Of a stretch of 64,000 nt of DNA, positions 51,091 to 60,145 are shown piece after piece (position 1 is the first letter of the stretch; each line of letters starts with the position of its first letter). Under the pieces are notes generated by a model. It did not search any database. It was not told the DNA's origin and was given only the letters and a program-made list of their open reading frames with translations. Source of the stretch: Actinomycetota bacterium. Its GTDB lineage: Bacteria > Actinomycetota > Acidimicrobiia > Acidimicrobiales > AC-14. The position numbers were made by a program, and so were the translations under genes. The DNA is taken from positions 19,652 to 83,651 of the forward strand of contig VAWU01000020.1 in NCBI GenBank assembly GCA_005888325.1. The letters run 5' to 3'.

Positions 51091-52142
51091 TCGACGTGGA
51101 CCGTTTCCCCGACGCGGTGCTGCAGCTGGACGCCCAACGTCGTGTCGTGGGGTCGAATGCCGCCACCGAGCTCCTGACCGGTCTGCGCCTCGAAGAGATG
51201 GTCGGCCGGCGCTGCGAGGACCTGTTCGACCCGCGCGCGCGCAACGGCAAGCCGCTGGTCGACAGCGGCTGGCACTCCTCGGCCCGATTGCGCAGCGTGA
51301 GCCGCATCCCCGAGCAAGAGGTGCGGCTGCGCGGTGCCGGGGACCGCGAGCTGAAGGTGAACCTCACCGGCCGTTACGAGCGCGATGAACGGGGCGCGCT
51401 CGTGGGCGCCATCCTCGTGCTGCGCGACGCCGAACGGCGCGGTCGCTCGAGTGCGTCGGGTATCGAGATCGTGTCTACCGTCAGCCACGAGCTCCGGTCG
51501 CCACTCACGTCGGTGAAGGGCTACACGAGCCTGCTCCTCAACCGCTGGGACCGACTCGGTGACGAACAGAAGAAGATGATGCTCGAGCAGGTGCACCACG
51601 ACGCCGATCGTGTGACGCGCCTGGTCACCGAGCTGCTCGACATCAGCCGGTTGGAGAGTGGACGGCTGGTGCTGCGTCGCCAGCTCGTCAACCTGGTCGA
51701 CGTCGCCGCCGCGGTCGTCGAGAAGCTCCAGCTCGAGTACGCCGAGCTCGAGGCGGAGACGTCGTTCCCCGAGGGCTTCCCCGCGGTGTGGGCCGACCCC
51801 GACAAGGTCGAGCAGGTGCTCACCAACCTGGTGGAGAACGCGACGAAGTACGCGGACCCGCGTGGCCTGCGGGTGCTCGGCCAGGTCGGCATCGACGAGG
51901 TGGCGCTGGCGGTTGTCGACCAGGGTGCGGGCATCCCGGAGCACGAGCTGCACCGGGTCTTCGACAAGTTCTACCGCAGCGCGGAGACCCGTCCGACGGG
52001 CTCCGGGCTCGGTCTCTGGATAAGTCGCGGGCTGGTCGAGGCCCACGGTGGCAAGCTGACGGCCCAGTCGGTGATGGGGCAGGGCTCGACCTTCCGCTTC
52101 ACCCTGCCGTCCGGCGGTGTGGAGGAGCGGCACCGGGCATGA
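51087..52142 (+). CDS. Soluble PAS-domain sensor histidine kinase
   Basis: A 351-residue cytoplasmic kinase with no membrane segment. A PAS domain (about 1-115) is followed by HisKA with the phosphorylated histidine in VSTVSHELRSPLTSVKGY, and a HATPase domain with N-box LTNLVENATKYA, G1 VDQGAGIP and G2 GSGLGLWIS. No response regulator is adjacent. It is translationally coupled upstream (ATGA) and downstream, where its stop overlaps the pheS ATG. Its place between an rRNA-modification gene and pheST is unexpected and suggests co-expression with the translation machinery. Confidence 0.92.
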   Translation: MIDVDRFPDAVLQLDAQRRVVGSNAATELLTGLRLEEMVGRRCEDLFDPRARNGKPLVDSGWHSSARLRSVSRIPEQEVRLRGAGDRELKVNLTGRYERDERGALVGAILVLRDAERRGRSSASGIEIVSTVSHELRSPLTSVKGYTSLLLNRWDRLGDEQKKMMLEQVHHDADRVTRLVTELLDISRLESGRLVLRRQLVNLVDVAAAVVEKLQLEYAELEAETSFPEGFPAVWADPDKVEQVLTNLVENATKYADPRGLRVLGQVGIDEVALAVVDQGAGIPEHELHRVFDKFYRSAETRPTGSGLGLWISRGLVEAHGGKLTAQSVMGQGSTFRFTLPSGGVEERHRA

Positions 52143-53152
52143 CGTTCGACGAGGTGGTGGCCGAGATCGAGGCCATCCGCGCGCAGGCTCCCGACCTGCC
52201 CGAGCAGGAGGTGGTGGGCAAGCGCGGCCGCCTGGCGCGACTGCACCGCCAGCTGGGCGGCCTCGAGCCCGATCGACGGCGGGAGGCGGGTCGCCGGCTC
52301 AATGAGGCGCGAGACGAGCTCGAGCGTTGGTTCGCCGAGTCGCGCGCCGCCCACGGTGCGCTGGAGCGCGAGGCACAGCTGGCGGCGGATCGCCTGGATC
52401 TCACCGAGGTGCCGCCCGACCCGTTCGGCCGTGGCCACCTGCATCTCGTGACGCGCACCCAGCAGGTCCTCGAGGACCTGTTCGTCGGAATGGGGTTCAC
52501 GGTGAGCGAGGGCCCCCACGTCGAGACCGACTGGTACAACTTCGAGGCGCTCAACTTCCCGCCCGGACACCCGGCGCGCAGCATGCACGACACGCTGTTC
52601 CTCGACTGGGGTGCCCCGGAGTCCACGCTGTTGCGCACCCACACCTCGCCCGTCCAGATCCGGGTGATGGAGTCGCAGCCGCCGCCCATCTACACGGTGA
52701 TACCCGGCAAGTCCCACCGGCGCGACACCCCCGATGCGCGCCACCTGCCCGGCTTCAGCCAGATCGAGGGGCTGGTCGTCGACCGCGACATCACGTTCGG
52801 CGACCTGGCCGGCACCATCGAGCTGTTCACCGGCGAATACTTCGGCCCCGGCCGCCACTCCCGCCTCCGGCCCGGCTTCTTCCCGTTCACCGAGCCATCC
52901 GCCGAGTTTGAGGTCACCTGCCACGTCTGCGGGGGCAGCGGGTGCCGCACGTGCTCGCACACCGGCTGGATCGAGCTGGGGGGCTGCGGCATGGTCGATC
53001 CCAACGTCTTCGCCGCGGTCGGCATCGATGCCGAGGAGTGGTCGGGCTTCGCCTTCGGCTTCGGCATCGACCGCCTCGCCCAGATGAAGTACGGGCTGGA
53101 GGACATGCGTGTCTTCCTCGACAACGACATCCGCTTCCTGTCCCAGTTTTAG
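52139..53152 (+). CDS. pheS: Phenylalanyl-tRNA synthetase alpha subunit
   Basis: A 337-residue class II synthetase catalytic subunit. The N-terminal coiled coil (1-85) contacts tRNA. The catalytic domain shows LEDLFVGMGFTVSEGPHVE, the motif 2 region around RRDTPDARHLPGFSQIEGLV, and GFGIDRLAQMKYG as motif 3. A cysteine cluster (CHVCGGSGCRTC) near 260 is seen in many PheS. ATG 52139 overlaps the kinase stop. Its TAG stop forms the first half of the pheT -10 box. Confidence 0.97.
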   Translation: MTFDEVVAEIEAIRAQAPDLPEQEVVGKRGRLARLHRQLGGLEPDRRREAGRRLNEARDELERWFAESRAAHGALEREAQLAADRLDLTEVPPDPFGRGHLHLVTRTQQVLEDLFVGMGFTVSEGPHVETDWYNFEALNFPPGHPARSMHDTLFLDWGAPESTLLRTHTSPVQIRVMESQPPPIYTVIPGKSHRRDTPDARHLPGFSQIEGLVVDRDITFGDLAGTIELFTGEYFGPGRHSRLRPGFFPFTEPSAEFEVTCHVCGGSGCRTCSHTGWIELGGCGMVDPNVFAAVGIDAEEWSGFAFGFGIDRLAQMKYGLEDMRVFLDNDIRFLSQF

Positions 53153-53155
53153 GAT
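53150..53155 (+). promoter_or_regulatory. -10 box of leaderless pheT, reusing the pheS stop
   Basis: TAGGAT starts with the pheS stop TAG and ends 6 nt before ATG 53162, the same hexamer and gap as at rpe. ACGACA at 53124-53129 is a possible but distant -35 (20-nt spacer). Read-through from pheS would still make PheT, so this would be a supplementary promoter. Confidence 0.45.
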
Positions 53156-53161
53156 CGACTC

Positions 53162-55528
53162 ATGCTCGTCCCCCTCTCGTGGCTCCGCGATTTCGCGCCC
53201 GACCTGGGCGACGATGCCCGCGCGCTGACCGACACGTTCAACGAGCTCGGCCTCGTGGTGGACGGAGTCGAGACGGTGGGGAAGGGCCTCGACGACGTGG
53301 TGGTGGCCAGGGTGTTGGAAGTCGGCCCGATCGCGGGGGCCGACTACATCCAGCGCGTCGCCCTCGACGCGGGTCCGGGCGACGTCGTGGAGGTCGTGTG
53401 CGGGGCGCGCAACTTCGGGGCCGGCGATCTCGTCGCGCTGGCGCGCGTCGGCGCGGTGTTGCCGGGCGACGTCGAGATCACGCGGCGCAAGCTGAAGGGC
53501 GTCGAGTCGAACGGGATGATCTGCTCGGCGCGTGAGCTCCATCTCGGTCACGACGCCGAGGGGATCATGGTGCTCGCGACGGGCACACCGGGTCAGACCC
53601 TCGCCGAGGCGCTCGGCCTCACCCCCGACGTCGTGTTCGACCTCGACATCGAGACCAATCGTCCCGATGCCCTGTGCATGGCGGGTGTGGCACGCGACGT
53701 CGCAGCCAAGCTCCGTCTCCCGTTCGTCCTGCCCGACCCGTCACCACCCGGACCGGGCACCGAGGTCAACATCGAGATCGAGAGCCCCGAGCTGTGCCCA
53801 CGCTTCTCGGCCACGGTGCTCGGCGGGGTGAAGGTGACGGCGTCGTCGCGAATGGTGCAGCGGCGGCTCACGGTCGCGGGCATGCGACCGATCAACAATG
53901 TCGTCGATGCGTCGAACTACGTGATGCTCGAGCTGGGCCAGCCGACGCACCCCTACGACCTGGCGCGCCTGCCGGGCGGGGGACTCCGCGTGCGCGCCGC
54001 CCGCCCGGGCGAGCGGCTGGTGACGCTCGACGGCGTGGAGCGTGTCCTGGGCGAGGGCCCGTCGCCCGACTGCCTGATTTGCGACGCCGAATCCACGCCG
54101 GTCGGAATCGCGGGGATCATGGGCGGTGCTTCGTCGGAGATCGCCACCGACACGACGACCGTCTTGCTCGAGGCCGCCTACTTCACGCCCATGGCGATCG
54201 CGCGCACGGCCAAGCGAGTCGGCGTGCGGAGCGAGGCCTCGGTGCGGTTCGAGCGGGGGTGCGACCCCGAGAGCGTCGACCGCGCGATCGCCCGCTTCTG
54301 CGAGCTGCTGCCCGACGCCGCCGTGCAGGCGGGCCCGTTCGTGGTCGACGCCCCGAGGTACCTGCCGACGCCCCGCCGGGTCGAGGTGCGCACCGCCCGC
54401 GTGAACGCGATCCTCGGTACGCAGCTGAGCGACGCGCAGGTTCGCAGCTACCTCACCCCCATCGGCTTCCGCACCGAGCCGGTGGGCGACGGCCTGAACG
54501 AGGTCGAGATCCCGACGTTCCGGCCCGACTCCGAGCGCGAGATCGACGTCATCGAGGAGGTGGCCCGCCACCACGGCTACGCCAACATCGAACGCACGGT
54601 GCCGCCGAGCCCCCTCGTCGGGAACCTCACGCCTTACCAGCGCGAGCGGCGCCTCGTGCGCGACATCCTCCTCGGCGCCGGGTGCACGGAGGCGTTCGGT
54701 CTGTCGCTCCTCGCGCCGGGCGACCTCGAGCGCGCCGGTCTGGACGACCGCCCGCTCGTGCTGACGAACCCGCTCGTGCGCGAGGAGTCGGTGCTGCGCA
54801 CGTCGATGTTGCCGGGGATGCTCCGGGCGGTCACGTTCAACCACTCCCACCAGCGCCACGACCTCCGGCTGTTCGAGATCGGGAACGTGTACCCGAGGCC
54901 CGAGTCGCCCGAGCAGCCGCTGCCCGACGAGCGCGAGCGTCTGGCGGTCGTGCTCACCGGTCTCGGTGGCGACGCGGTGGGAGCCGCGCGCGTGTGGAGT
55001 GTCCTTGCCGGCGCGCTCCGGCTCGACGGCGTCCGGCTCGATGCGGGGCGTGTTGCCGGCCTGCACCCCACGCGCACGGCGCGGCTGCTCGACCGCAACG
55101 GCGAGGAGCTGGGCGTGGTCGGTGAGGTCGACCCCGACGTGCTGCAGGCCCACGCGATCGCCGGACGCGTCGGGTGGATCGAGTGCGATCTCGGCCGCTT
55201 GCTCGCCACCGCCCGCCGGAGCGACCAGGCGCGACCCGTCAGCCGCTTTCCGTCGAACGACATCGACCTGGCCTTCGAGGTCGAGGAGTCGACGCCCGCG
55301 GCCGCGGTGGAGGCGACCCTCCGCGAAGCGGGCGGGCCCCTGCTCGACGACCTCCGGCTCTTCGACGTCTACCGCGGCCCAGGGCTCGCCGAGGGCAGGC
55401 GGAGCCTCGCCTACCGCCTCAGCTTCTGCGCCCTCGACCGCACGCTCACGGACGACGAGGTGGCCGAGGCGCGTCGCCGGTGCATCGACGCGGTCGAGGC
55501 CACCCATCCCGCGCGCCTCCGGGGGTGA
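53162..55528 (+). CDS. pheT: Phenylalanyl-tRNA synthetase beta subunit
   Basis: A 788-residue subunit that binds tRNA and edits misacylated Tyr-tRNA. It starts MLVPLSWLRDFAPDL; the EMAP/tRNA-binding-like domain (about 40-150), the B3/B4 editing domain (SNYVMLELGQPTHPYDLARL), the B5 domain, a catalytic-like domain and the C-terminal anticodon-binding ferredoxin-like domain (FPSNDIDLAFEVEES) are in order. Length is typical. ATG 53162 has no ribosome site and is preceded by a leaderless-type -10. Confidence 0.97.
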   Translation: MLVPLSWLRDFAPDLGDDARALTDTFNELGLVVDGVETVGKGLDDVVVARVLEVGPIAGADYIQRVALDAGPGDVVEVVCGARNFGAGDLVALARVGAVLPGDVEITRRKLKGVESNGMICSARELHLGHDAEGIMVLATGTPGQTLAEALGLTPDVVFDLDIETNRPDALCMAGVARDVAAKLRLPFVLPDPSPPGPGTEVNIEIESPELCPRFSATVLGGVKVTASSRMVQRRLTVAGMRPINNVVDASNYVMLELGQPTHPYDLARLPGGGLRVRAARPGERLVTLDGVERVLGEGPSPDCLICDAESTPVGIAGIMGGASSEIATDTTTVLLEAAYFTPMAIARTAKRVGVRSEASVRFERGCDPESVDRAIARFCELLPDAAVQAGPFVVDAPRYLPTPRRVEVRTARVNAILGTQLSDAQVRSYLTPIGFRTEPVGDGLNEVEIPTFRPDSEREIDVIEEVARHHGYANIERTVPPSPLVGNLTPYQRERRLVRDILLGAGCTEAFGLSLLAPGDLERAGLDDRPLVLTNPLVREESVLRTSMLPGMLRAVTFNHSHQRHDLRLFEIGNVYPRPESPEQPLPDERERLAVVLTGLGGDAVGAARVWSVLAGALRLDGVRLDAGRVAGLHPTRTARLLDRNGEELGVVGEVDPDVLQAHAIAGRVGWIECDLGRLLATARRSDQARPVSRFPSNDIDLAFEVEESTPAAAVEATLREAGGPLLDDLRLFDVYRGPGLAEGRRSLAYRLSFCALDRTLTDDEVAEARRRCIDAVEATHPARLRG

Positions 55529-55552
55529 GCGGGCCCTTGCGCCGGCACTGTC

Positions 55553-55581
55553 CTGCATGATTATGCGCAACCACGTATAGT
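55553..55581 (+). promoter_or_regulatory. argC promoter with candidate ArgR box, leaderless
   Basis: The -10 TATAGT (55576-55581) ends 6 nt before ATG 55588. CTGCAT (55553-55558) is a partial -35 with a 17-nt spacer. TGCATGATTATGCGCA at 55554-55569 is a near-palindrome of the ARG-box type (TGCAT...ATGCG/CA) covering the -35 and spacer, so ArgR binding would block RNA polymerase. argR lies in the same operon. Confidence 0.6.
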
Positions 55582-55587
55582 CGGGGG

Positions 55588-56604
55588 ATGCACCGGACCG
55601 GCATCGTGGGTGCCTCGGGCTATACGGGGGCCGAGCTGCTGCGGCTCCTGGCCGCCCATCCCGAGCTGGACGTGGCGTGGGCCACAGGCGACACCCAGGC
55701 GGGCAACCGGGTGGCGGCGGTGTACCCGAGCCTTTCGGCCGCCTATCCGTCGCTCACGTTCGGCCGCTACGACGCGAGCGCGGCCGACGGCCTCGACCTC
55801 GTCTTCTGCGGCCTGCCCCACGGTGAATCGCAGCAGCTCATGCCCGAGCTGCGCAAGCGAGTCGGCCGGGTCGTCGACCTGGCCGCCGACTTCCGCTTGC
55901 GCGACCCGGCCGTGTACCGCCAGTGGTACGGCGAGGCCCACCAGTGCCCCGACCTGATCGCGGACTTCGCCTACGGACTGCCCGAGCTGTTCCGGCCCGA
56001 GATCGCGGCCGCCGATGCCGTGGCCGCGGCAGGGTGCTACCCGACCGCAGCTGCGCTCGCGCTGGCGCCGTTGGTGGCGGCAGGCACGATCGACCCTGGC
56101 GGGGTGGTCGTCGACGCGGCCAGCGGGGTGTCGGGCGCCGGCCGGAGCCTGAAGCAGACGACGCACTTCGGCACGGCCAACGAGGACTTCACGGCCTACG
56201 GGTTGCTCGACCACCGGCACACGCCCGAGATCGAGCAGGCGAGCCGGGCGTCGGTGCTCTTCACCCCGCACCTGGCTCCGATGACCCGCGGCATCCTGGC
56301 CACGTGTTACGCGCGTCCGCGCGGCGCGACGTCGACGGCGTCTCTGCTCGAGCTGCTCCACGCGCGTTACGACGCGGAGCCGTTCGTGGTCGTGTCCGAG
56401 GAACCGCCGTCGACCAAGGCGACGTGGGGATCGAACACCGCGCACCTCACGGCCCGCTTCGACGCGCGCACGGGCTGGGTCGTCGTGCTCTGCGCCATCG
56501 ACAACCTGGTCAAGGGTGCGAGCGGGCAGGCGATCCAGTGCGCCAACCTGCTCCTCGGGCTCGACGAGACGGCCGGGCTCCCGACCGTGGGGGTGTACCC
56601 GTGA
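55588..56604 (+). CDS. argC: N-acetyl-gamma-glutamyl-phosphate reductase
   Basis: A 338-residue NADPH enzyme for the third step of arginine synthesis. GIVGASGYTGAELLRLL is the nucleotide-binding start. The catalytic cysteine is in AAGCYPTAAALAL near 150; HFGTANEDFTAYG and PHLAPMTRGI follow. ATG 55588 lies 6 nt after a TATAGT -10, so the message is probably leaderless. It opens the arg operon. A 163-nt gap with a repeat element separates it from argJ, unlike the overlapping junctions further on. Confidence 0.96.
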   Translation: MHRTGIVGASGYTGAELLRLLAAHPELDVAWATGDTQAGNRVAAVYPSLSAAYPSLTFGRYDASAADGLDLVFCGLPHGESQQLMPELRKRVGRVVDLAADFRLRDPAVYRQWYGEAHQCPDLIADFAYGLPELFRPEIAAADAVAAAGCYPTAAALALAPLVAAGTIDPGGVVVDAASGVSGAGRSLKQTTHFGTANEDFTAYGLLDHRHTPEIEQASRASVLFTPHLAPMTRGILATCYARPRGATSTASLLELLHARYDAEPFVVVSEEPPSTKATWGSNTAHLTARFDARTGWVVVLCAIDNLVKGASGQAIQCANLLLGLDETAGLPTVGVYP

Positions 56605-56643
56605 GGGGTCGCGGGTTCGCGGGTCCCGCTTCCGCCGGCGGGC

Positions 56644-56728
56644 GGGTCCTGTCCCTCAGGGTCCCTCCCGTCCGGGATCCTCCCCCTCGGGGCCCCTCCC
56701 CGACGGGGCCCTCCCTACGGGCCACCCG
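56644..56728 (+). repeat. arg-operon intergenic repeat, copy A
   Basis: An 85-bp unit between argC and argJ that matches copy B (57981-58065) at about 81 of 85 positions. It is very GC-rich, starts GGGTCCTGTCCCTCAGGGTC and contains several short inverted repeats (CCC-TCA-GGG, GGGGCCCC). It does not encode a conserved peptide. A CACCGGC/GCCGGTG stem follows it just before the argJ start. Confidence 0.9.
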
Positions 56729-56767
56729 CCCACCGGCTCGGTTGCCGGTTCGGCCGGTGGTGTTCTC

Positions 56768-57931
56768 GTGAGCGTCACTGCTGCTGCCGGGTTCGTCGCC
56801 GCGGGGGTGCATTGCGGGATCAAGGCCGGGGGGGTGCCCGACCTGGCGCTCGTGGCGACCGACGACGCATCGCCCGTGAGCGCGGCGGCGGTGTTCACCT
56901 CGAACCTGGCCACGGCCGCGCCGGTGTTGGTCAGTCGCGCCCACCTGGGTGCGACGTGGGGGCGGGCCGCTGCGGTGGTGCTCAACAGCGGCAACGCCAA
57001 TGCCGCCACCGGCAAGCCGGGCCACGACGACGCGGAGCGCATGTGCGCGCTCGTCGCGGGTGAGCTCGGCTGCGCCGTCGAAGAGGTGTTGGTCTGCTCG
57101 ACGGGACTCATCGGCATCCCGTTGCCGATGACCGCGATCGAAAATGGGGTGAAACCTCTCGTGCGCGGTCGGTCGCCCGACGGTGGAGGCGACGCGGCCG
57201 AAGCCATCCGCACCACCGACACCCACCGCAAGGAGGTGGTGGTGCGGGGTCACGGCTTCACGGTGGGCGGTATGGCGAAGGGCGCGGCGATGCTCGCGCC
57301 CGACATGGCGACGATGCTCGCGGTGCTCACGACCGACGCGGCGTGCGATCCGTCGACGCTGCGCGCCGCGCTCGTCGACGCGATGGACGAGTCCTTCAAC
57401 TCGCTCTCGGTCGACGGGTGCACGTCGACCAACGACACCGTCATCATCCTGGCCGGGGGGCGGGCCGGTCCCGCGAGCGCGGACTCGCTGCGCGACGCGG
57501 TGGCTCGCGCCTGTCGCGACCTTGCCGAGCAGATGGCAGGTGACGCGGAGGGCGCCACCAGGGTGGTACGCGTGCGGGTCAAGGGGGCGCAGTCGGTCGA
57601 CGACGCGCGACGCGCGGCGCGCAAGGTGGCCGAGAGCCAGCTCGTGAAGTGCTCGCTGTTCGGCGCCGACCCCTACTGGGGCCGGGTCATGAGCGAGCTG
57701 GGCAGCGCGGGGGTGGGCTTCGATCCCGAGCGGGCGTCGGTCGCGTACGGCGACACGGTGGTGGCGAGCGACGGCGTGGCCGTCGACCACGACGCCGCCT
57801 CGGTCCGCGGGCATCTCGCCGGCCGCCACGTCGAGATCGTCGCCCACCTCGGCATGGGCGATGCGGAGGCCAGCATGCTCACCAACGACCTCACGCCGGC
57901 GTACATCGACGAGAACATGAGGACCTCATGA
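56768..57931 (+). CDS. argJ: Bifunctional ornithine acetyltransferase / N-acetylglutamate synthase
   Basis: A 387-residue proenzyme that recycles acetyl groups from acetylornithine to glutamate. The self-cleavage site is in GAAMLAPDMATMLAVLT, where the Thr of ATML becomes the new N-terminus and nucleophile of the beta chain. NSGNANAATG and CSTGLIGIPLP are also typical. GTG 56768 is the only start that gives the family N-terminus (GFVAAGVHCGIK); it follows GGCCGGTG by 8 nt, as does argB. Intergenic repeats flank the gene on both sides. Confidence 0.96.
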   Translation: MSVTAAAGFVAAGVHCGIKAGGVPDLALVATDDASPVSAAAVFTSNLATAAPVLVSRAHLGATWGRAAAVVLNSGNANAATGKPGHDDAERMCALVAGELGCAVEEVLVCSTGLIGIPLPMTAIENGVKPLVRGRSPDGGGDAAEAIRTTDTHRKEVVVRGHGFTVGGMAKGAAMLAPDMATMLAVLTTDAACDPSTLRAALVDAMDESFNSLSVDGCTSTNDTVIILAGGRAGPASADSLRDAVARACRDLAEQMAGDAEGATRVVRVRVKGAQSVDDARRAARKVAESQLVKCSLFGADPYWGRVMSELGSAGVGFDPERASVAYGDTVVASDGVAVDHDAASVRGHLAGRHVEIVAHLGMGDAEASMLTNDLTPAYIDENMRTS

Positions 57932-57980
57932 GGTTCCCGAGACGCCGGACGGCTCGGGTCACCCGGGAACGCCCCCGGAC

Positions 57981-58065
57981 GGGTCCTGTCCCTCAGGGTC
58001 CCTCCCGTCCGCGATCTTCCCCTTCGGGGCCCCTCCCGGACGGGGCCCTCCCTACGGGCCACCCG
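57981..58065 (+). repeat. arg-operon intergenic repeat, copy B
   Basis: The second 85-bp copy, between argJ and argB, about 95% identical to copy A; the four differences by eye are single-base changes without gaps. Here the left edge GGACGGG (57977-57983) can pair with CCCGTCC inside the unit, closing a larger stem. The 220-nt spacer holding it breaks an otherwise tight operon. Confidence 0.9.
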
Positions 58066-58119
58066 TCCTCGCGCGGGCCTTCGGCTGCTCGTCCGGCGTC
58101 CCACCCATTCGCGCAGCTG

Positions 58120-58151
58120 AAAGGAACCGGCCTTCGGCCGGTGCTCTGCTT
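58120..58151 (+). promoter_or_regulatory. argB initiation region with hairpin between ribosome site and start
   Basis: AAAGGA (58120-58125) is followed at once by a 17-nt hairpin ACCGGCC-TTC-GGCCGGT (58126-58142), then 9 nt to GTG 58152. The linear gap of 26 nt is too long for a Shine-Dalgarno, but folding reduces it to 9 nt. Alternatively the hairpin is an operon-internal processing or pausing site. Confidence 0.45.
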
Positions 58152-59000
58152 GTGAATGCGTCGGGGAAGGCGCATGTGTTGGCGGAGGCGTTGCCGTACA
58201 TCCGGCGGTTCTGGGACAAGGTCGTGGTCGTCAAGTACGGCGGTGCGGCCATGGACGATCCCGCGCAGGCGGTGCTGTTCGCGCAGGACATCGTGCTCAT
58301 GCGCTCGGTCGGCATGCGACCGGTCGTCGTGCACGGTGGCGGGCCTCAGATCGGTCAGCTCATGGCGCGGCTCGGCAAGGAGCCCGAGTTTCGCGATGGT
58401 CTGCGCGTCACCGACGCGGACACACTCGACATCGCCCGCATGGTGCTGGTGGGCAAGGTGAACCGCGACATCGTGTCTGCCATCAACGTGCACGACCCCT
58501 TGGCCGTCGGGATGTCGGGCGAGGACGCGGGCCTCATCACGGCCACCGCGCGCTCGCCCGAGCTCGGCTTCGTGGGCGACGTCGACACCGTAAACGCATC
58601 CATCCTCGAGCGCGTGCTCGCCCAGGGCCTCATCCCCGTGGTCGCCACCATCGGCAGCGACGTCGGTGGCCAGGCGTACAACATCAACGCCGACACGGCG
58701 GCCGGCGCGGTGGCTGAAGCGCTCGGCGCGGAGAAGCTCGTGTACCTCACCAACGTCGAGGGCCTGCGCAGGGACGCCGACGACCCCGCCACCCTCGTCT
58801 CGTCGATCGCGGTCGACGAGCTGGAGGCCATGATCGACTCGGGCGCGCTCGAAGGCGGGATGATCCCGAAGGTCACATCGTGCGTGCGGGCCGTGCGCAA
58901 GGGCGTGGGCCACGCCCACATCCTCGACGGGCGGATGCCGCACGCCCTGCTGCTCGAGATCTTCACGCCCGAAGGCGTCGGCACCATGGTGAGCCCGTGA
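58152..59000 (+). CDS. argB: Acetylglutamate kinase
   Basis: A 282-residue amino-acid kinase phosphorylating N-acetylglutamate. VVVKYGGAAMDD with the ATP-site lysine near residue 28, VVVHGGGPQIGQLMARLG, and the C-terminal GGMIPKVTSCVRAV segment are diagnostic. This is the hexamer-type N-terminal helix length, suggesting arginine feedback control. GTG 58152 starts NASGKAHVLAEALPYI. Its stop overlaps the argD GTG. Confidence 0.96.
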   Translation: MNASGKAHVLAEALPYIRRFWDKVVVVKYGGAAMDDPAQAVLFAQDIVLMRSVGMRPVVVHGGGPQIGQLMARLGKEPEFRDGLRVTDADTLDIARMVLVGKVNRDIVSAINVHDPLAVGMSGEDAGLITATARSPELGFVGDVDTVNASILERVLAQGLIPVVATIGSDVGGQAYNINADTAAGAVAEALGAEKLVYLTNVEGLRRDADDPATLVSSIAVDELEAMIDSGALEGGMIPKVTSCVRAVRKGVGHAHILDGRMPHALLLEIFTPEGVGTMVSP

Positions 59001-60145
59001 GCTCCAGCCCGCTGATGCCCACGTACCCGGAGCCGCCGGTGACGTTCGTGCGCGGTGAAGGCGCGCGTCTGTGGGACGCCGACGGCAAGTGCTACCTCGA
59101 CTTCCTGGGGGGACTGGCCGTCACGTCGCTCGGCCACGCCCACCCCGAGGTGGCCGACGCGCTGTGCGACCAGGCCCGCACCCTGCTGCACGTGTCGAAC
59201 CTGTTCGGCACCACCGTCGGACCCGAGGTGGCGGCCACTCTCGACCGCCTCGTCGGGGGACCCTCCGGGCGCGTGTTCTTCTGCAACTCGGGGGCCGAGG
59301 CCAACGAATGCGCCATCAAGCTGGCGCGCAAGTGGGCCGGACCAGGTCGCTACGCGGTCGTCAGCGCCTACGGGTCGTTCCACGGGCGCACGCTCGCCAC
59401 GCTGCACGCGACCGGCCAGCCCCAGAAGCACGAGCCCTTCCAACCCCTGCCGGAAGGCTTCCGCCATGTCGCGTGGGACGACCTCGACGCGCTGGACGCC
59501 AGCCTCGACGCGTCGGTCGTCGCCGCGGTGCTGCTCGAGCCGGTGCAGGGGGAGGGCGGGGTGAACCCCGCCACGCCGGCGTACTTCCAGGGCGTGCGGC
59601 GCCTGTGCGACGAGCGCGGGTGCCTCCTCATCGTCGACGAGGTGCAGACGGGTCTCGGGCGCACGGGAAAGTGGTTCGGCTTCCAGCACCTCGGCGTCGA
59701 ACCCGACGTCGTCACCATGGCGAAGGCGCTCGGCAACGGCGTGCCCATCGGTGCGTGCTGGGCGCGCGACGACGTGGCCGCCGCCTTCGTGCCCGGCGAC
59801 CACGCCACGACCTTCGGCGGGCAGCCGCTCGCGACCTCGGCGGCGCGCGCGGTGCTCGAGGTGATGCAGCGCGAGGACGTGCGGGCGCGTGCGACTGCGG
59901 CAGGTGCGCGGCTCACAAAGGGGCTCGACTCGATCGCGGCCATCGCCCGCGTGCGCGGGCTCGGTCTGCTGGTGGCCGCCGAGCTGCGCGACCGCCCGAG
60001 TCGCGACGCGGTGGCGGCTGCCCTCGACGCCGGCCTCGTGGTGAACGCGGTGACCGAGTCGGCGGTGCGGCTGGCCCCGTCGCTTCTCGTCACCGACGAC
60101 GAGGTCGACGAAGCCGTCTCCATCCTGACGGCGGTCCTCGCGTGA
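58997..60145 (+). CDS. argD: Acetylornithine aminotransferase
   Basis: A 382-residue PLP enzyme of class III aminotransferases. [48 protein letters not shown] and the PLP lysine in TMAKALGNG (near 235) are all present. GTG 58997 overlaps the argB stop (GTGA); its own stop overlaps the argF GTG. It may also serve lysine synthesis as succinyl-DAP aminotransferase. Confidence 0.96.
   Translation: MSSSPLMPTYPEPPVTFVRGEGARLWDADGKCYLDFLGGLAVTSLGHAHPEVADALCDQARTLLHVSNLFGTTVGPEVAATLDRLVGGPSGRVFFCNSGAEANECAIKLARKWAGPGRYAVVSAYGSFHGRTLATLHATGQPQKHEPFQPLPEGFRHVAWDDLDALDASLDASVVAAVLLEPVQGEGGVNPATPAYFQGVRRLCDERGCLLIVDEVQTGLGRTGKWFGFQHLGVEPDVVTMAKALGNGVPIGACWARDDVAAAFVPGDHATTFGGQPLATSAARAVLEVMQREDVRARATAAGARLTKGLDSIAAIARVRGLGLLVAAELRDRPSRDAVAAALDAGLVVNAVTESAVRLAPSLLVTDDEVDEAVSILTAVLA

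Noticed and set aside
56605-56760. tRNA-like segment (GGGTTCGCGGGTCCC)
   Set aside because: No acceptor or anticodon stems can be built around it; it is part of the GC-rich spacer before the repeat.
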